64,000 nucleotides of DNA. Origin: Sulfitobacter sp. F26169L (GTDB lineage: Bacteria > Pseudomonadota > Alphaproteobacteria > Rhodobacterales > Rhodobacteraceae). The translations under genes were made by a program, and so were the position numbers. Below the pieces are notes generated by a model. That model saw only the letters and a list, made by a program, of their open reading frames with translations. It searched no databases and was not told the origin of the DNA. Positions 27,317 to 35,829 of the stretch are shown piece by piece (position 1 is the first letter of the stretch; every line of letters begins with the position of its first letter). Location of the stretch: NCBI RefSeq assembly GCF_026410285.1, contig NZ_JAPMLP010000003.1, positions 1-64,000 on the forward strand. Direction: 5' to 3'.

Positions 27317-27382
27317 TTATTTCTTTTGGCCCAAAATATCCCGGGGGGGGCTTCGCGTCAGCGAAGACGGGGGCTGGCCCCC
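27317..27382. repeat. Dispersed intergenic repeat, copy 1
   Basis: Runs from TTATTTCTTTTGGC through AAAATATCCCGGGGG to GGGGGCTGGCCCCC. The second copy, in the opposite orientation, is at 60436-60492. Shared blocks are identical over TATTTCTTTTGGC, AAAATATCCCGGGGG and CGGGGGCTGGCCCCC. The middle differs (a CTTCGCGTCAGCGAAG hairpin here). Both copies lie immediately after a gene in a convergent intergenic region. Confidence 0.85.
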
Positions 27383-27403
27383 TGCGCAACGCCTCCGCAA
27401 AAT

Positions 27404-27430
27404 AAAAGGCCCCGCATCCGCGAGGCCCCC
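27404..27430 (-). terminator. Rho-independent terminator after the DUF4167 gene
   Basis: On the minus strand GCGAGGCC-type arms fold back (GGCCTCGC, loop GGAT, GCGGGGCC, one mismatch), followed by TTTTATT. It lies 18 bp past the DUF4167 stop. Confidence 0.7.
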
Positions 27431-27447
27431 AAATCATTTTCCGCGAT

Positions 27448-28053
27448 TTACTCTGCGGCTTCCGGCGGCTGCTCACCATTCCCGGCTTTCGGCGCATCAG
27501 CTGCCTCCTCAACCGGTTTTGCCTTCCGGCGCGGAGCGCGGCGCGTTTTCGGCTTGGTTTCAGGTGTATCTACCAGCGTACTGGCCTCTTCCTCGGCGAC
27601 AGGCTGCGGCTGCTCGGACGGGTCCGCTGCTGCAGTCTCCTCCACGGGTTGCTCTGCTTCACGCTCCTGACGTTCGTTGCGCTCGCGGTCGCGCTCGGCC
27701 TGCCGCTCGCGATTCTGGCGCTCCTGCTCGTCGCGCTCCGCTTGGCGTTCGCGGTTCTGGCGCTCTTGCTCTTCGCGCTTGGCTTCTTGCTCTTTCTGCG
27801 CTTCGGACAGCAGGCGCAGGTAATGCTCTGCGTGTTGCTGGAAATTCTCCATCGCAACGCGATCATTGCTCAGCTGTGCATCGCGGGCCAGCTGGTTGTA
27901 TTTTTCAATGACCTGACTGGGCGTGCCACGTACTTTTCCTTCGGGACCAGAACTGTCGAAGACACGGTTGACGACATTGCCGCCCTGATTCTGGTTGCCA
28001 CCGCTACGGTTGCGGTTCTTGTTGTTACGCGAACGCGATCTTTGAGGTTTCAT
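27448..28053 (-). CDS. DUF4167 domain-containing protein
   Basis: Protein of 201 residues typical of alphaproteobacteria. A basic, Arg/Asn-rich N-terminus (residues 1-28) precedes the DUF4167 core (VNRVFDSSGPEGKVRGTPSQ through about 82). Then comes a charged coiled-coil region containing two exact tandem copies of the 14-residue unit EQERQNRERQAERD (95-108 and 109-122), and an acidic/basic low-complexity tail. The composition suggests nucleic-acid binding, but no function is established. It lies on the minus strand after prmC and prfA with about 200 bp between. Confidence 0.9.
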   Translation of the reverse strand: MKPQRSRSRNNKNRNRSGGNQNQGGNVVNRVFDSSGPEGKVRGTPSQVIEKYNQLARDAQLSNDRVAMENFQQHAEHYLRLLSEAQKEQEAKREEQERQNRERQAERDEQERQNRERQAERDRERNERQEREAEQPVEETAAADPSEQPQPVAEEEASTLVDTPETKPKTRRAPRRKAKPVEEAADAPKAGNGEQPPEAAE

Positions 28054-28250
28054 AGAAAGGGTCAGCCTTTTGGTGCTGTTATTCGTTCATACCATGGGTG
28101 CGCAGTGCGCGTCCGGTCGGTACTGGATGAAGTTGGGCATAACGCCGCGCGGGACCGTAATGAACTTTCACCGCTGCAACACGTATTTCTTACCCTTCTC
28201 TGGCCCTCTGGGGCAAGGGGCAATAGAAATAAAAAACTCCGAAATACCGT

Positions 28251-29087
28251 TTAAGCCGGGTTTTTTGCGCAAATAACACGGTCGCGCCTGTCCAGATCCG
28301 GTAGAATCACCACATCGGCCCAGCCTGCGGCTTTAAATATCTCACGCACGACATCGCCCTGTTGCCAGCCGATTTCGGCCAGCACACGGCCTTCAGCGCT
28401 CAGATACCCCTGGGCTTGTTGTGCGATCAGGCGATAGACACTCAGTCCGTCAGCCCCGTCTGTCAGGGCCATAGATGGTTCGTGCAAGGCAAGCTCGGGC
28501 GCAATATCGCGCATTTCCGCCTGTGCAAGATAGGGTGGATTGCTGACGATAAGATCATATCGCCCGTCGACTGCCGCAAACCAGTCCGATTGGCGGATTT
28601 CCGCACGATCGGCAACACCGTGCAAAACCGCATTTGCACTGGCCTGCAAACACGCGTTTTCCGAAAGGTCTACACCTGTACCTGTGGCTTGCGCACGCTC
28701 TGCCAGCAATGTCACCAGGATACAGCCCGATCCGGTCCCGAGGTCCAGCACACGATCAAACGGAGCGCCAAGCGCCGCCTCAATCAGGCTTTCCGTCTCG
28801 GGGCGCGGGTCCAGCACCTCGCGGCTGACCTTGAAGGGACGCCCGTAAAATTCACGCTCCCCCACCAGATGCGAGACTGGCACACGCACTGCGCGCAATG
28901 AAATCAGGTTTTCGTAGCGTTCGGATATTTCGGGTGCAATTTCTTCGGGGGCGATCAGCGTCACCCGCGCAGCATCAACGCTGGCGGCATGGGCCAACAG
29001 CAGACGGGCGTCGCGCGCAGGATCCGGAACACCGGCAGCGCGCAGGCGTGCCGTGGCCGTGGCCATTGCCACAGCCGCAGTTGTCAT
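28251..29087 (-). CDS. prmC: Peptide chain release factor N5-glutamine methyltransferase
   Basis: Methylates the glutamine of the GGQ motif in release factors, 278 residues. An N-terminal helical domain (about 1-80) is followed by a Rossmann methyltransferase with [16 protein letters not shown] and the substrate motif NPPY ([14 protein letters not shown]). It follows prfA, its substrate gene, with a 4-bp overlap, the standard pairing. Confidence 0.97.
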   Translation of the reverse strand: MTTAAVAMATATARLRAAGVPDPARDARLLLAHAASVDAARVTLIAPEEIAPEISERYENLISLRAVRVPVSHLVGEREFYGRPFKVSREVLDPRPETESLIEAALGAPFDRVLDLGTGSGCILVTLLAERAQATGTGVDLSENACLQASANAVLHGVADRAEIRQSDWFAAVDGRYDLIVSNPPYLAQAEMRDIAPELALHEPSMALTDGADGLSVYRLIAQQAQGYLSAEGRVLAEIGWQQGDVVREIFKAAGWADVVILPDLDRRDRVICAKNPA

Positions 29088-30124
29088 TGGCCCATCTCCG
29101 CCAGCATTTTTGCCTGCGCATCCGCCGTCAGCGCATCAACAATTTCGTCCAGATCCCCCTGCATAACCGCATCGAGCTTATACAGCGTCAGATTGATCCG
29201 GTGGTCCGTCATCCGCCCTTGCGGGAAATTATAGGTGCGTATCCGCTCAGAGCGATCGCCGCTGCCGACCTGACTGGCGCGGCTGTCAGAGCGTTCTGTA
29301 TCAATGCGCTGGCGTTCGGCATCATACAGACGCGTCTTCAGCACCTGCATCGCGATTTCGCGGTTGCGGTGTTGGGATTTTTCGCTGCTGGTCACCACAA
29401 TTCCGGTCGGGATATGGGTGATCCGCACGGCAGAGTCGGTGGTGTTTACGTGCTGCCCGCCTGCCCCGCTGGAGCGGTAGGTATCTATGCGGATGTCATT
29501 GGGCGCGATCTGGATGTCCACATCTTCTGCTTCCGGCAATACCGCAACCGTGGCTGCCGAGGTATGAACGCGCCCCTGACTTTCGGTGCTGGGCACACGC
29601 TGCACGCGATGCACCCCGCTTTCGTATTTCAGGCGCGCAAAAACATTTTCACCGGTGATATGCGCGACAACTTCCTTGATCCCGCCCAATTCAGTGGTCT
29701 GCTCTTCGATCACGTCGAGTTTCCAGCCCCGCGCCTCGGCATAACGGTGATACATGCGCAAAAGATCAGCGGCAAACAGCGCCGCCTCGTCGCCGCCCGT
29801 ACCGGGGCGGATTTCCAGCATCGCGGGGCGCGCATCCGCCTCGTCCTTTGGCAGCAACGCCAGTTGCAGAGAGCTTTCCGCAGCGGGCAGCGCGCTTTCG
29901 ATTTCGGCAATCTCGTCGCGCGCCAGTTCTTTCATGTCGGGATCATCCAACATCTCGCGCGCGCTTTCCAGATTTTCCAGCATGGTGCGATAGGCAGTTA
30001 TTTCATCCACAACGGGGCGCAAACTGCTGTATTCTTTCGCCAGCTTTGAAATATCGCCGCCCGCAGTAGACATTGCCGCTTCGAGGTATTCGAAACGGGC
30101 GGTAATCTGGGCAAGGCGGTCCAT
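29084..30124 (-). CDS. prfA: Peptide chain release factor 1
   Basis: Recognises UAA and UAG stop codons and triggers peptide release, 346 residues from the chosen start. The catalytic GGQ is at residues 222-224 ([13 protein letters not shown]), and the conserved [13 protein letters not shown] precedes it. Two starts are possible: ATG 30133 ([10 protein letters not shown]) touches the Shine-Dalgarno GGAG directly, while ATG 30124 lies 9 bp after it, so 30124 is favoured, although relatives often include the extra three residues. It is translationally coupled to prmC. Confidence 0.96.
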   Translation of the reverse strand: MDRLAQITARFEYLEAAMSTAGGDISKLAKEYSSLRPVVDEITAYRTMLENLESAREMLDDPDMKELARDEIAEIESALPAAESSLQLALLPKDEADARPAMLEIRPGTGGDEAALFAADLLRMYHRYAEARGWKLDVIEEQTTELGGIKEVVAHITGENVFARLKYESGVHRVQRVPSTESQGRVHTSAATVAVLPEAEDVDIQIAPNDIRIDTYRSSGAGGQHVNTTDSAVRITHIPTGIVVTSSEKSQHRNREIAMQVLKTRLYDAERQRIDTERSDSRASQVGSGDRSERIRTYNFPQGRMTDHRINLTLYKLDAVMQGDLDEIVDALTADAQAKMLAEMGQ

Positions 30125-30196
30125 CGGTATCATCTCCGTGGAAGTGACCGATCAAAGCGCTTTGGTCAAGAGCCGCGATATGTTATGATAGATGAC

Positions 30197-30511
30197 ATGA
30201 TACGCTTGGCCCTGATTTTTGCCATGTTACCGGTTGCGGCGAACGCCGATGTGCTTACCCCGCAAGGTCGCACGGTTGACTGTTATTGTACCGATACAGA
30301 TGGCGCGCGGATCGAATTGGGCGAAACGATCTGCCTGACGGTCAGCGGGCGTATGTTTATGGCGCAATGCCAGATGTCATTGAATGTGCCCATGTGGCGC
30401 GAAACGCAGGAAGGGTGCCTGCAATCGCGCCTGATCTCACCGGTCGACGCGGCGGGCGCGCACCGAACTGACCAGCCCGTCCAGACGTTTGCCATTCACC
30501 CCGAAGTCTGA
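30197..30511 (+). CDS. Small secreted cysteine-containing protein, function unknown
   Basis: Predicted product of 104 residues with a signal peptide (MIRLALIFAMLPVAANA). The mature part has five cysteines, including VDCYCTDTDG, TICLTV, AQCQMS and EGCLQS, suggesting disulfides in the periplasm. I do not recognise a named family. An alternative ATG at 30185 adds four residues. The last 75 bp overlap the 3' end of the convergent DUF1499 gene, and the residues there (after EGCLQS) look like non-conserved tail. Divergent from prfA. Confidence 0.7.
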   Translation: MIRLALIFAMLPVAANADVLTPQGRTVDCYCTDTDGARIELGETICLTVSGRMFMAQCQMSLNVPMWRETQEGCLQSRLISPVDAAGAHRTDQPVQTFAIHPEV

Positions 30512-30850
30512 TTTGCCAAACCGCAAGCGTGCATAAAGCTTGATGTGGTCACCGTCCTGCTCAATCGTTGTGTAATCCGGAAACCCCACCACTTTGGAGC
30601 GGGTGATATACGTCAGTCGGCCTTCGGTCACGCTGCCTGCAATCAGCTCGGTGCGCGGCACGGCCAGCATCCCCTGATGTAGGTCCGACAACAGGCCGGG
30701 CGTGGCCTGAATAACCCGTGCTGACCAGCCCGCCCCGTCGGAATTATCGGCATCACCAATCGGTTTGTGCCAGCGGGACACGTCCGTCGGCGCGAGCCTG
30801 ACAAACAGAACGCCTGAAACAATCGCCGCAGCCAGAATAAACCAGATCAT
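30437..30850 (-). CDS. DUF1499 family membrane-anchored protein
   Basis: Protein of 137 residues with one N-terminal hydrophobic anchor (MIWFILAAAIVSGVLFVRLA). The soluble part fits the DUF1499 family, with TRSKVVGFPDYTTIEQDGD and RLRFGKSDFGVNGKRLDGL. No function is assigned to the family. The start at 30850 follows AAAAGGTG. It lies 41 bp downstream of the guanidinobutyrase-like gene on the same strand and overlaps the convergent small gene by 75 bp. Confidence 0.85.
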   Translation of the reverse strand: MIWFILAAAIVSGVLFVRLAPTDVSRWHKPIGDADNSDGAGWSARVIQATPGLLSDLHQGMLAVPRTELIAGSVTEGRLTYITRSKVVGFPDYTTIEQDGDHIKLYARLRFGKSDFGVNGKRLDGLVSSVRARRVDR

Positions 30851-30891
30851 TTTGCGCACCTTTTTGCTAATCCCAATTTCAGGGTGTTGAG

Positions 30892-31839
30892 TTACCTGTA
30901 CGCAACTCCGGGCAGGACGCACAACAGTTCATACAGCAGGTTCGCCGCTGTCAGGGCGGTATTGCCCGAAGGATCATAGGGCGGTGACACTTCGACCAGA
31001 TCGCAGCCTACGATGTTCAGCCCCCTAAGCCCGCGTATCAGTTCCAGCGCCTGCGGTGTGGACAGCCCGCCGATTTCAGGCGTACCGGTGCCCGGGGCAA
31101 ATGCCGGATCGAGACTGTCGATATCATAGGTTATATATGTGGGTGTATCGCCGATATCCCTGCGGATTTCACCTGACAGTTGCGACAGGCTGCGATGCCA
31201 TAGCTCCTCTGCGGGCCACTGCTGAAAACCCCATCCCGCCGCTTCTGCAAAATCGGTGCCGGCATAGCCGGTGCCACGAATGCCGATCTGATAGGTTTTT
31301 TCAGGGCGGATCAGCCCTTCCTCATAGGCGCGGCGGAACACGGTGCCGTGGGTTTCCTTTTCGCCGAACATCTCGTCGTTGACGTCTGCGTGCGCATCAA
31401 TATGCACCAGCGCCACGGGCCCGTGACGTTTGGCAATCGCGCGCAGGATCGGCAGGGTGATCGAATGATCGCCGCCCATGGCCATCGGCATCACGTCATA
31501 CTTTAAAATCTCGTCGTAACTATCTTTGATGATTGATAAACTATCGCTTAGCGAGAACGTGTTTATCGCCAGATCACCAATATCAGCCACTTGTAAACTG
31601 TCAAAGGGCGCAGCCCCCGTGGCAAGGTTGTAAGGGCGCAGCATCGCGCTTTCGGCTCGGATCTGTTTCGGGCCGAACCGTGTGCCAGAGCGCCACGATG
31701 TACCGATATCCATTGGGACACCCAGCACCGCCACATCCAGCCCCTTGAGATCATTGACTGCAGGCAGGCGCATAAACGTCCCCGGACCGGAAAAGCGCGC
31801 CAGTTCGTTACCACCAATCGGTTGGTTCTTCGTGCTCAT
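30892..31839 (-). CDS. Ureohydrolase, guanidinobutyrase-like
   Basis: Manganese-dependent arginase-superfamily hydrolase of 315 residues that releases urea from a guanidino compound. Metal motifs: GGDHSITLPIL, HIDAHADVND and TYDIDSLDPAFAPG. The opening QPIGGNELARFSG, DIGTSWRSGTRFGPKQIRAES, PYNLATGAAPFDSLQVADIGD and FGEKETHGTVFRRA match Pseudomonas guanidinobutyrase (GbuA) and guanidinopropionase more closely than agmatinase. The likely substrate is therefore 4-guanidinobutyrate or a similar acid. It overlaps the true agmatinase-like gene by 4 bp. The general label agmatinase would also be used by automatic annotation. Confidence 0.92.
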   Translation of the reverse strand: MSTKNQPIGGNELARFSGPGTFMRLPAVNDLKGLDVAVLGVPMDIGTSWRSGTRFGPKQIRAESAMLRPYNLATGAAPFDSLQVADIGDLAINTFSLSDSLSIIKDSYDEILKYDVMPMAMGGDHSITLPILRAIAKRHGPVALVHIDAHADVNDEMFGEKETHGTVFRRAYEEGLIRPEKTYQIGIRGTGYAGTDFAEAAGWGFQQWPAEELWHRSLSQLSGEIRRDIGDTPTYITYDIDSLDPAFAPGTGTPEIGGLSTPQALELIRGLRGLNIVGCDLVEVSPPYDPSGNTALTAANLLYELLCVLPGVAYR

Positions 31840-32801
31840 GTGTTGCGCATCCTCGCGCCCAGAAGGCAGCAGATCTCCGTGGCCACATGCGCGCCTGCGA
31901 TGGCTGTGGCGCCTGTTGTGTCAAACGGCGGGGAGACTTCGACAATGTCACCGCCCTGAATGTTGATACCTGCCAGATCGCGCAGCATTGCAGCCGCTTG
32001 CCAACTGGCCAATCCGCCCCAGACGGGCGTACCCGTACCGGGCGCAAAGGCGGGATCAAGCGCATCAATATCGAACGTGAGATACGTCGGATTATCCCCC
32101 AGCACCGCTTTGATCTTCTCCACTGCCGCTGCTGTGCCGCGCTCGTGCACTTCGCGCGCGTCGATCGTGGTGACGCCCATCGTGTCGTCATTATGCGTGC
32201 GTATCCCCACCTGCACCGATGTCGCGGGGTCGATATAACCCAGTTTGATCGCCTTGTAGAACATGGTGCCGTGGTCGATCCGCTCCATATCATCGTCAAC
32301 CCATGTGTCGGAATGGGCATCGAAATGCAGCAGGCTTAGGGGGCCGAATTTCTCGGCGTAGGCGCGCAGGATCGGGAAGCTGATGTAGTGATCACCGCCC
32401 AAGGCAACACTGGCCGCCCCTGCGTCCAGGATGCCCTTGATATGGCGCGTCAAAGTTGCCGGAAACTCGCTCACCTGCGCATAATCAAACGCAAGATCGC
32501 CGTAATCCACAACGGCAAATTCCGACATAACGTCGAAATCCCAACCAAAGGGCGGATCATAGGGTTGCAGGCTGCTTGCCTCGCGGATCGCACGCGGGCC
32601 GAGCCGCGTGCCTGTGCGATTGGTAACCGCCTGATCAAACGGCACACCCGTCACCGCAATATCCACACCGCGCAAATCCTTGGTGTATTTGCGGCGCATG
32701 AAGGACGTAGCCCCGCCAAAGGCGTTCTCGAAGCTCGGCCCCTTCAGATCATCACGGGTAAATGCCTGATCTACCTGTGTTTTTGCATCTTCCAGCGCCA
32801 T
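31836..32801 (-). CDS. speB: Agmatinase
   Basis: Manganese ureohydrolase of 321 residues converting agmatine to putrescine and urea. Metal motifs: GGDHYISFPILRAYAEKFG, HFDAHSDTWVDDD and TFDIDALDPAFAPGTGTPV. The stretches TGVPFDQAVTNRTGTRLGPRAIRE, WDFDVMSEFAVVDYGDL, IDHGTMFYKAIKLGYIDP and QVGIRT align well with E. coli SpeB. It is coupled on both sides: 4-bp overlap with the guanidinobutyrase-like gene and a 1-bp TGATG overlap with the M20 hydrolase upstream. An arginine decarboxylase to supply agmatine is not seen in this window. Confidence 0.93.
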   Translation of the reverse strand: MALEDAKTQVDQAFTRDDLKGPSFENAFGGATSFMRRKYTKDLRGVDIAVTGVPFDQAVTNRTGTRLGPRAIREASSLQPYDPPFGWDFDVMSEFAVVDYGDLAFDYAQVSEFPATLTRHIKGILDAGAASVALGGDHYISFPILRAYAEKFGPLSLLHFDAHSDTWVDDDMERIDHGTMFYKAIKLGYIDPATSVQVGIRTHNDDTMGVTTIDAREVHERGTAAAVEKIKAVLGDNPTYLTFDIDALDPAFAPGTGTPVWGGLASWQAAAMLRDLAGINIQGGDIVEVSPPFDTTGATAIAGAHVATEICCLLGARMRNT

Positions 32802-33967
32802 CAGTTCGCCGCCGGTTGCATCTGTTCTACCAGCCGTACAAAGAACGACGCGCCAATCGGTGCAATTTCATCGTTGAAATTGTATTTAGGATGGTGAAGC
32901 CCTGCGCCCTCACCGGCACCGAGGAACAGATAGGCACCAGGCCGCTCTTCCAACATGTAGGAAAAATCTTCCGCCCCTGCGACCTTGGGCGATTCAGCAT
33001 CGACGTTCGCCTCGCCAACAACTTCCCGCGCAATCCTTGCCGCATACTCTGTCTCGGTCGGCGCGTTCACAGTGGCCGGATAGCCTTCTTCGTAATCCAG
33101 TTCGGCACTGACGCCATAACTGGCCGCCTGCCCCTGAACAATCTCTTCCATCCGTTTGCGGATAAGCGTCTTCACCTCTTTACTGAAGGTGCGCACGGTG
33201 CCGTTGATCATGGCCGTGTCGGGAATGATATTGCTGGCTGTCCCGGTGTGGATTTGCGTGACCGATATCACCTTTTCTTCCGCGGAATGCACATTCCGAC
33301 TGCTGATGGTCTGGATCGCTTGCACAATACCACAGGCAGCAACAACAGGATCAGCGGTTTCATGGGGCATCGCGCCATGGCCACCGCGCCCGTTGATCTT
33401 GATCGTGAACATATCCACCGCCGCCATGATCGGCCCCGGTGTGGTGTGGAAGGTTCCAAAATCTGACCCGGGCATGTTGTGGATGCCGTAAACCTCGGCA
33501 ATCTCAAAACGGTCCATTATGCCTTCCTGGCACATCACTTGCGCGCCGCCGCCTTCTTCTTCGGCAGGTTGGAAAATCAACGCCACGCGGCCGGAAAAGT
33601 TTCGTGTTTCTGTCAGGTACTTTGCAGCGCCCAGCAACATTGCCGTGTGTCCGTCGTGGCCGCAGGCATGCATTTTCCCAGCATGAGTAGAGGCATACTC
33701 AACACCTGTTTCTTCTTCGATGGGGAGCGCGTCAAAATCGGCGCGCAGCCCGACGGTGCGACCAGCACCTTTGCCGTTGATGATCGCCACGATGCCGGTC
33801 TGTGCGATGCCATCATGGATTTCATCGACACCGAACTCCTCCAGCCGCTCTTTGATGAATGCCGCCGTTTTGGGGCAATCAAAGCTCAACTCGGGGATGG
33901 TGTGCAGGTGCTGGCGCCAGGTGGTCATGTCTTCGGCAAAATCGGCAATACGGTTAATGACGGGCAT
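32801..33967 (-). CDS. M20-family amidohydrolase (hippurate hydrolase-like)
   Basis: Zinc aminoacylase/carboxypeptidase of 388 residues. Metal-binding motifs are LRADFDALPIEEETG, HACGHDGHTAMLLGAA, FQPAEEEGGGAQ with the catalytic glutamate, and the dimerisation domain KINGRGGHGAMPHETADP. The family hydrolyses N-acyl amino acids such as hippurate. It is first in a three-gene unit with agmatinase and guanidinobutyrase, so its natural substrate may be an acylated or conjugated guanidino compound or amino acid. The start at 33967 is set by family length, and a longer frame to 34024 would reach into mazG. Divergent from mazG with 56 bp between starts. Confidence 0.93.
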   Translation of the reverse strand: MPVINRIADFAEDMTTWRQHLHTIPELSFDCPKTAAFIKERLEEFGVDEIHDGIAQTGIVAIINGKGAGRTVGLRADFDALPIEEETGVEYASTHAGKMHACGHDGHTAMLLGAAKYLTETRNFSGRVALIFQPAEEEGGGAQVMCQEGIMDRFEIAEVYGIHNMPGSDFGTFHTTPGPIMAAVDMFTIKINGRGGHGAMPHETADPVVAACGIVQAIQTISSRNVHSAEEKVISVTQIHTGTASNIIPDTAMINGTVRTFSKEVKTLIRKRMEEIVQGQAASYGVSAELDYEEGYPATVNAPTETEYAARIAREVVGEANVDAESPKVAGAEDFSYMLEERPGAYLFLGAGEGAGLHHPKYNFNDEIAPIGASFFVRLVEQMQPAAN

Positions 33968-34023
33968 GGGTGGACTCCTTTGTGGTGTTGTCCTTATCTG
34001 ACACCAGACGAAGAGGACCCGCA

Positions 34024-34836
34024 ATGGCAGAAGACCTGATAAACGACCAAAATGCAGGCATTGAACGCCTGCTGGAAATCATGCGCCGTTTGCGTGACCC
34101 CGAAACCGGCTGCCCTTGGGATATCGAACAGGATTTCGACACGATCGCGCCCTATACAATCGAGGAAGCCTACGAAGTTGCCGACGCGATCGAGCGTCGC
34201 GACTGGCGCGAACTGGAGGGCGAATTAGGCGATCTGTTGCTGCAATCGGTCTATCACACTGCCATCGGGGAAGAGCGTGGTTTGTTTTCCTTTCAATCGG
34301 TAGTGCGCAATATCGCTGACAAAATGGTGGCGCGGCATCCGCATGTTTTTGGCGATGAATCCCGCGATAAATCCGCCGAACAACAAACCGCAGACTGGGA
34401 ATCGATCAAAGCGGCAGAGCGCGCAGGCAAAGCGCAAAAAGGCGCGCTGGACGGTGTGGCCGTTGGCCTGCCTGCATTGCTGCGCGCCTACAAGCTGCAA
34501 AAACGCGCCGCGCGTGTGGGGTTTGACTGGCCCGACACCGGCGATGTGATCGCGAAAATAGGCGAAGAAGCCGCCGAGCTGGTAGAGGCGCGCGATACCC
34601 TGAGCGAAGCCGAGCAATTCGAGGAGTTTGGCGATCTGATGTTTGTTATGGCCAATCTGGGCCGACATCTGGGGATTGAGCCCGAGGCCGCCCTGCGCGC
34701 CGCAAATGCCAAGTTTACCCGCCGTTTCGAAGCGGTCGAAGCCAAGCTGGAAGAAATCGGCAAGACCCCCGCGCAAAGCAATCTGGCAGAGATGGACGCC
34801 CTGTGGGATGCCGTCAAGGCCGACGAAAAATCCTAA
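34024..34836 (+). CDS. mazG: Nucleoside triphosphate pyrophosphohydrolase
   Basis: Hydrolyses (d)NTPs to monophosphates, cleaning the nucleotide pool, 270 residues. Two MazG domains: the first with LRDPETGCPWDIEQDF, EEAYEVADAI and ELGDLLLQSVYH, the second with KIGEEAAELVEAR and EEFGDLMFVMANL. Both EExxE/ExxD metal sites look intact. The stop overlaps the convergent sulfotransferase-like gene by 4 bp. Confidence 0.96.
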   Translation: MAEDLINDQNAGIERLLEIMRRLRDPETGCPWDIEQDFDTIAPYTIEEAYEVADAIERRDWRELEGELGDLLLQSVYHTAIGEERGLFSFQSVVRNIADKMVARHPHVFGDESRDKSAEQQTADWESIKAAERAGKAQKGALDGVAVGLPALLRAYKLQKRAARVGFDWPDTGDVIAKIGEEAAELVEARDTLSEAEQFEEFGDLMFVMANLGRHLGIEPEAALRAANAKFTRRFEAVEAKLEEIGKTPAQSNLAEMDALWDAVKADEKS

Positions 34837-35720
34837 CGCAGCAGCACAACGCCAGGCATCTGCGATATCTCGTCCAGATGCCTGTTGTAGCGCCCCTCAA
34901 GAATGCGGATCTGGCGTTTGGTAAACTCTGACACGCCATGTGAGGTTTTATCGCCGCGGTGTTGTGCAATGATGCTTTGCCACGAGGCACGCTCCAGCGT
35001 TTCACCGCTGTGGTACTTTTCCTGCAACGCAATCAGGGCTGCATCCGTGGCGGAATGGTTCATCCGGCGCGCAGGCTCGCGCAGCGGCACATCCGCCAAG
35101 TCCGGCACCAGCAGCCGCGCCATATCCACGCTGCGCCCACGCTGCGCGTATTCGACCACCACCAGTTCTTGAACATTAAGGTGACTGATCACCAGACGCA
35201 GCAGATCAGGCCAGCCGCCCGTCATATGCAACATGTTCTGATGTCCCGCCTTGAACGGGTCAGATGCGTTGTCTTCTGCGCGTTTGCGCCACGCTGACAC
35301 AAATAATTCAGTATACGCCCGCACCACCAGAACCGCACGTAAAACCGGCGCATTTGCTGCTGCCGCCAGCGTTTTCAGCCGCGCCTCGGCGGCCGGATAG
35401 AACTGTCCGGCAGCAAAGTGGATCATACGGCCGGGGATGTTTTCTTCGGACAGGATCATTGCGTGGCTGTCAGGTGTCGCGATGCGCTGCAATTCCTGGG
35501 CGACTGCAGGCACAAATCTGTTTTCCCATTGATCCGCCGTGCGCGGACTGGGCAAACGCAGCCCCAGATCCCCCTGCGGAATATCATCACGTCCCGGATA
35601 GGCCACATCATACCCCGCGCCCGCCAGCACATCACGGTTTTCGGCCAGCATCATCTGGAACGATGAAGTGCCGGTGCGGTGGGCACCCAGATGCAGATAA
35701 AGCGGTTTTCCGGTGATCAT
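34833..35720 (-). CDS. Sulfotransferase-like protein
   Basis: Protein of 295 residues. The N-terminal YLHLGAHRTGTSSFQMML (about residues 7-24) resembles the 5'-phosphosulfate loop of PAPS-dependent sulfotransferases, and AVLVVRAYTELFVSAWRKR fits the 3'-phosphate-binding segment. The rest is divergent. It might modify a carbohydrate or other surface molecule, but the acceptor is unknown. The ATG at 35720 is preferred to TTG at 35738. It stands alone between mazG (convergent) and the nucleoside hydrolase gene (divergent). I am sure of the fold type only. Confidence 0.7.
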   Translation of the reverse strand: MITGKPLYLHLGAHRTGTSSFQMMLAENRDVLAGAGYDVAYPGRDDIPQGDLGLRLPSPRTADQWENRFVPAVAQELQRIATPDSHAMILSEENIPGRMIHFAAGQFYPAAEARLKTLAAAANAPVLRAVLVVRAYTELFVSAWRKRAEDNASDPFKAGHQNMLHMTGGWPDLLRLVISHLNVQELVVVEYAQRGRSVDMARLLVPDLADVPLREPARRMNHSATDAALIALQEKYHSGETLERASWQSIIAQHRGDKTSHGVSEFTKRQIRILEGRYNRHLDEISQMPGVVLLR

Positions 35721-35829
35721 AGGACAACGCTTACCCAATCAGCGCGCCCTTGCGCAAGCGCCGCTGATGACTGGACAATGGACCGGCACCTTGCGAGGGT
35801 GCGCAAAACACGCCTGCAAGGAAAACCAC

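Noticed and set aside
28898..30049. Long open frame on the plus strand across prmC and prfA
   Set aside because: It lies antisense to two genes with complete conserved motifs and has no family match. It arises from codon bias.
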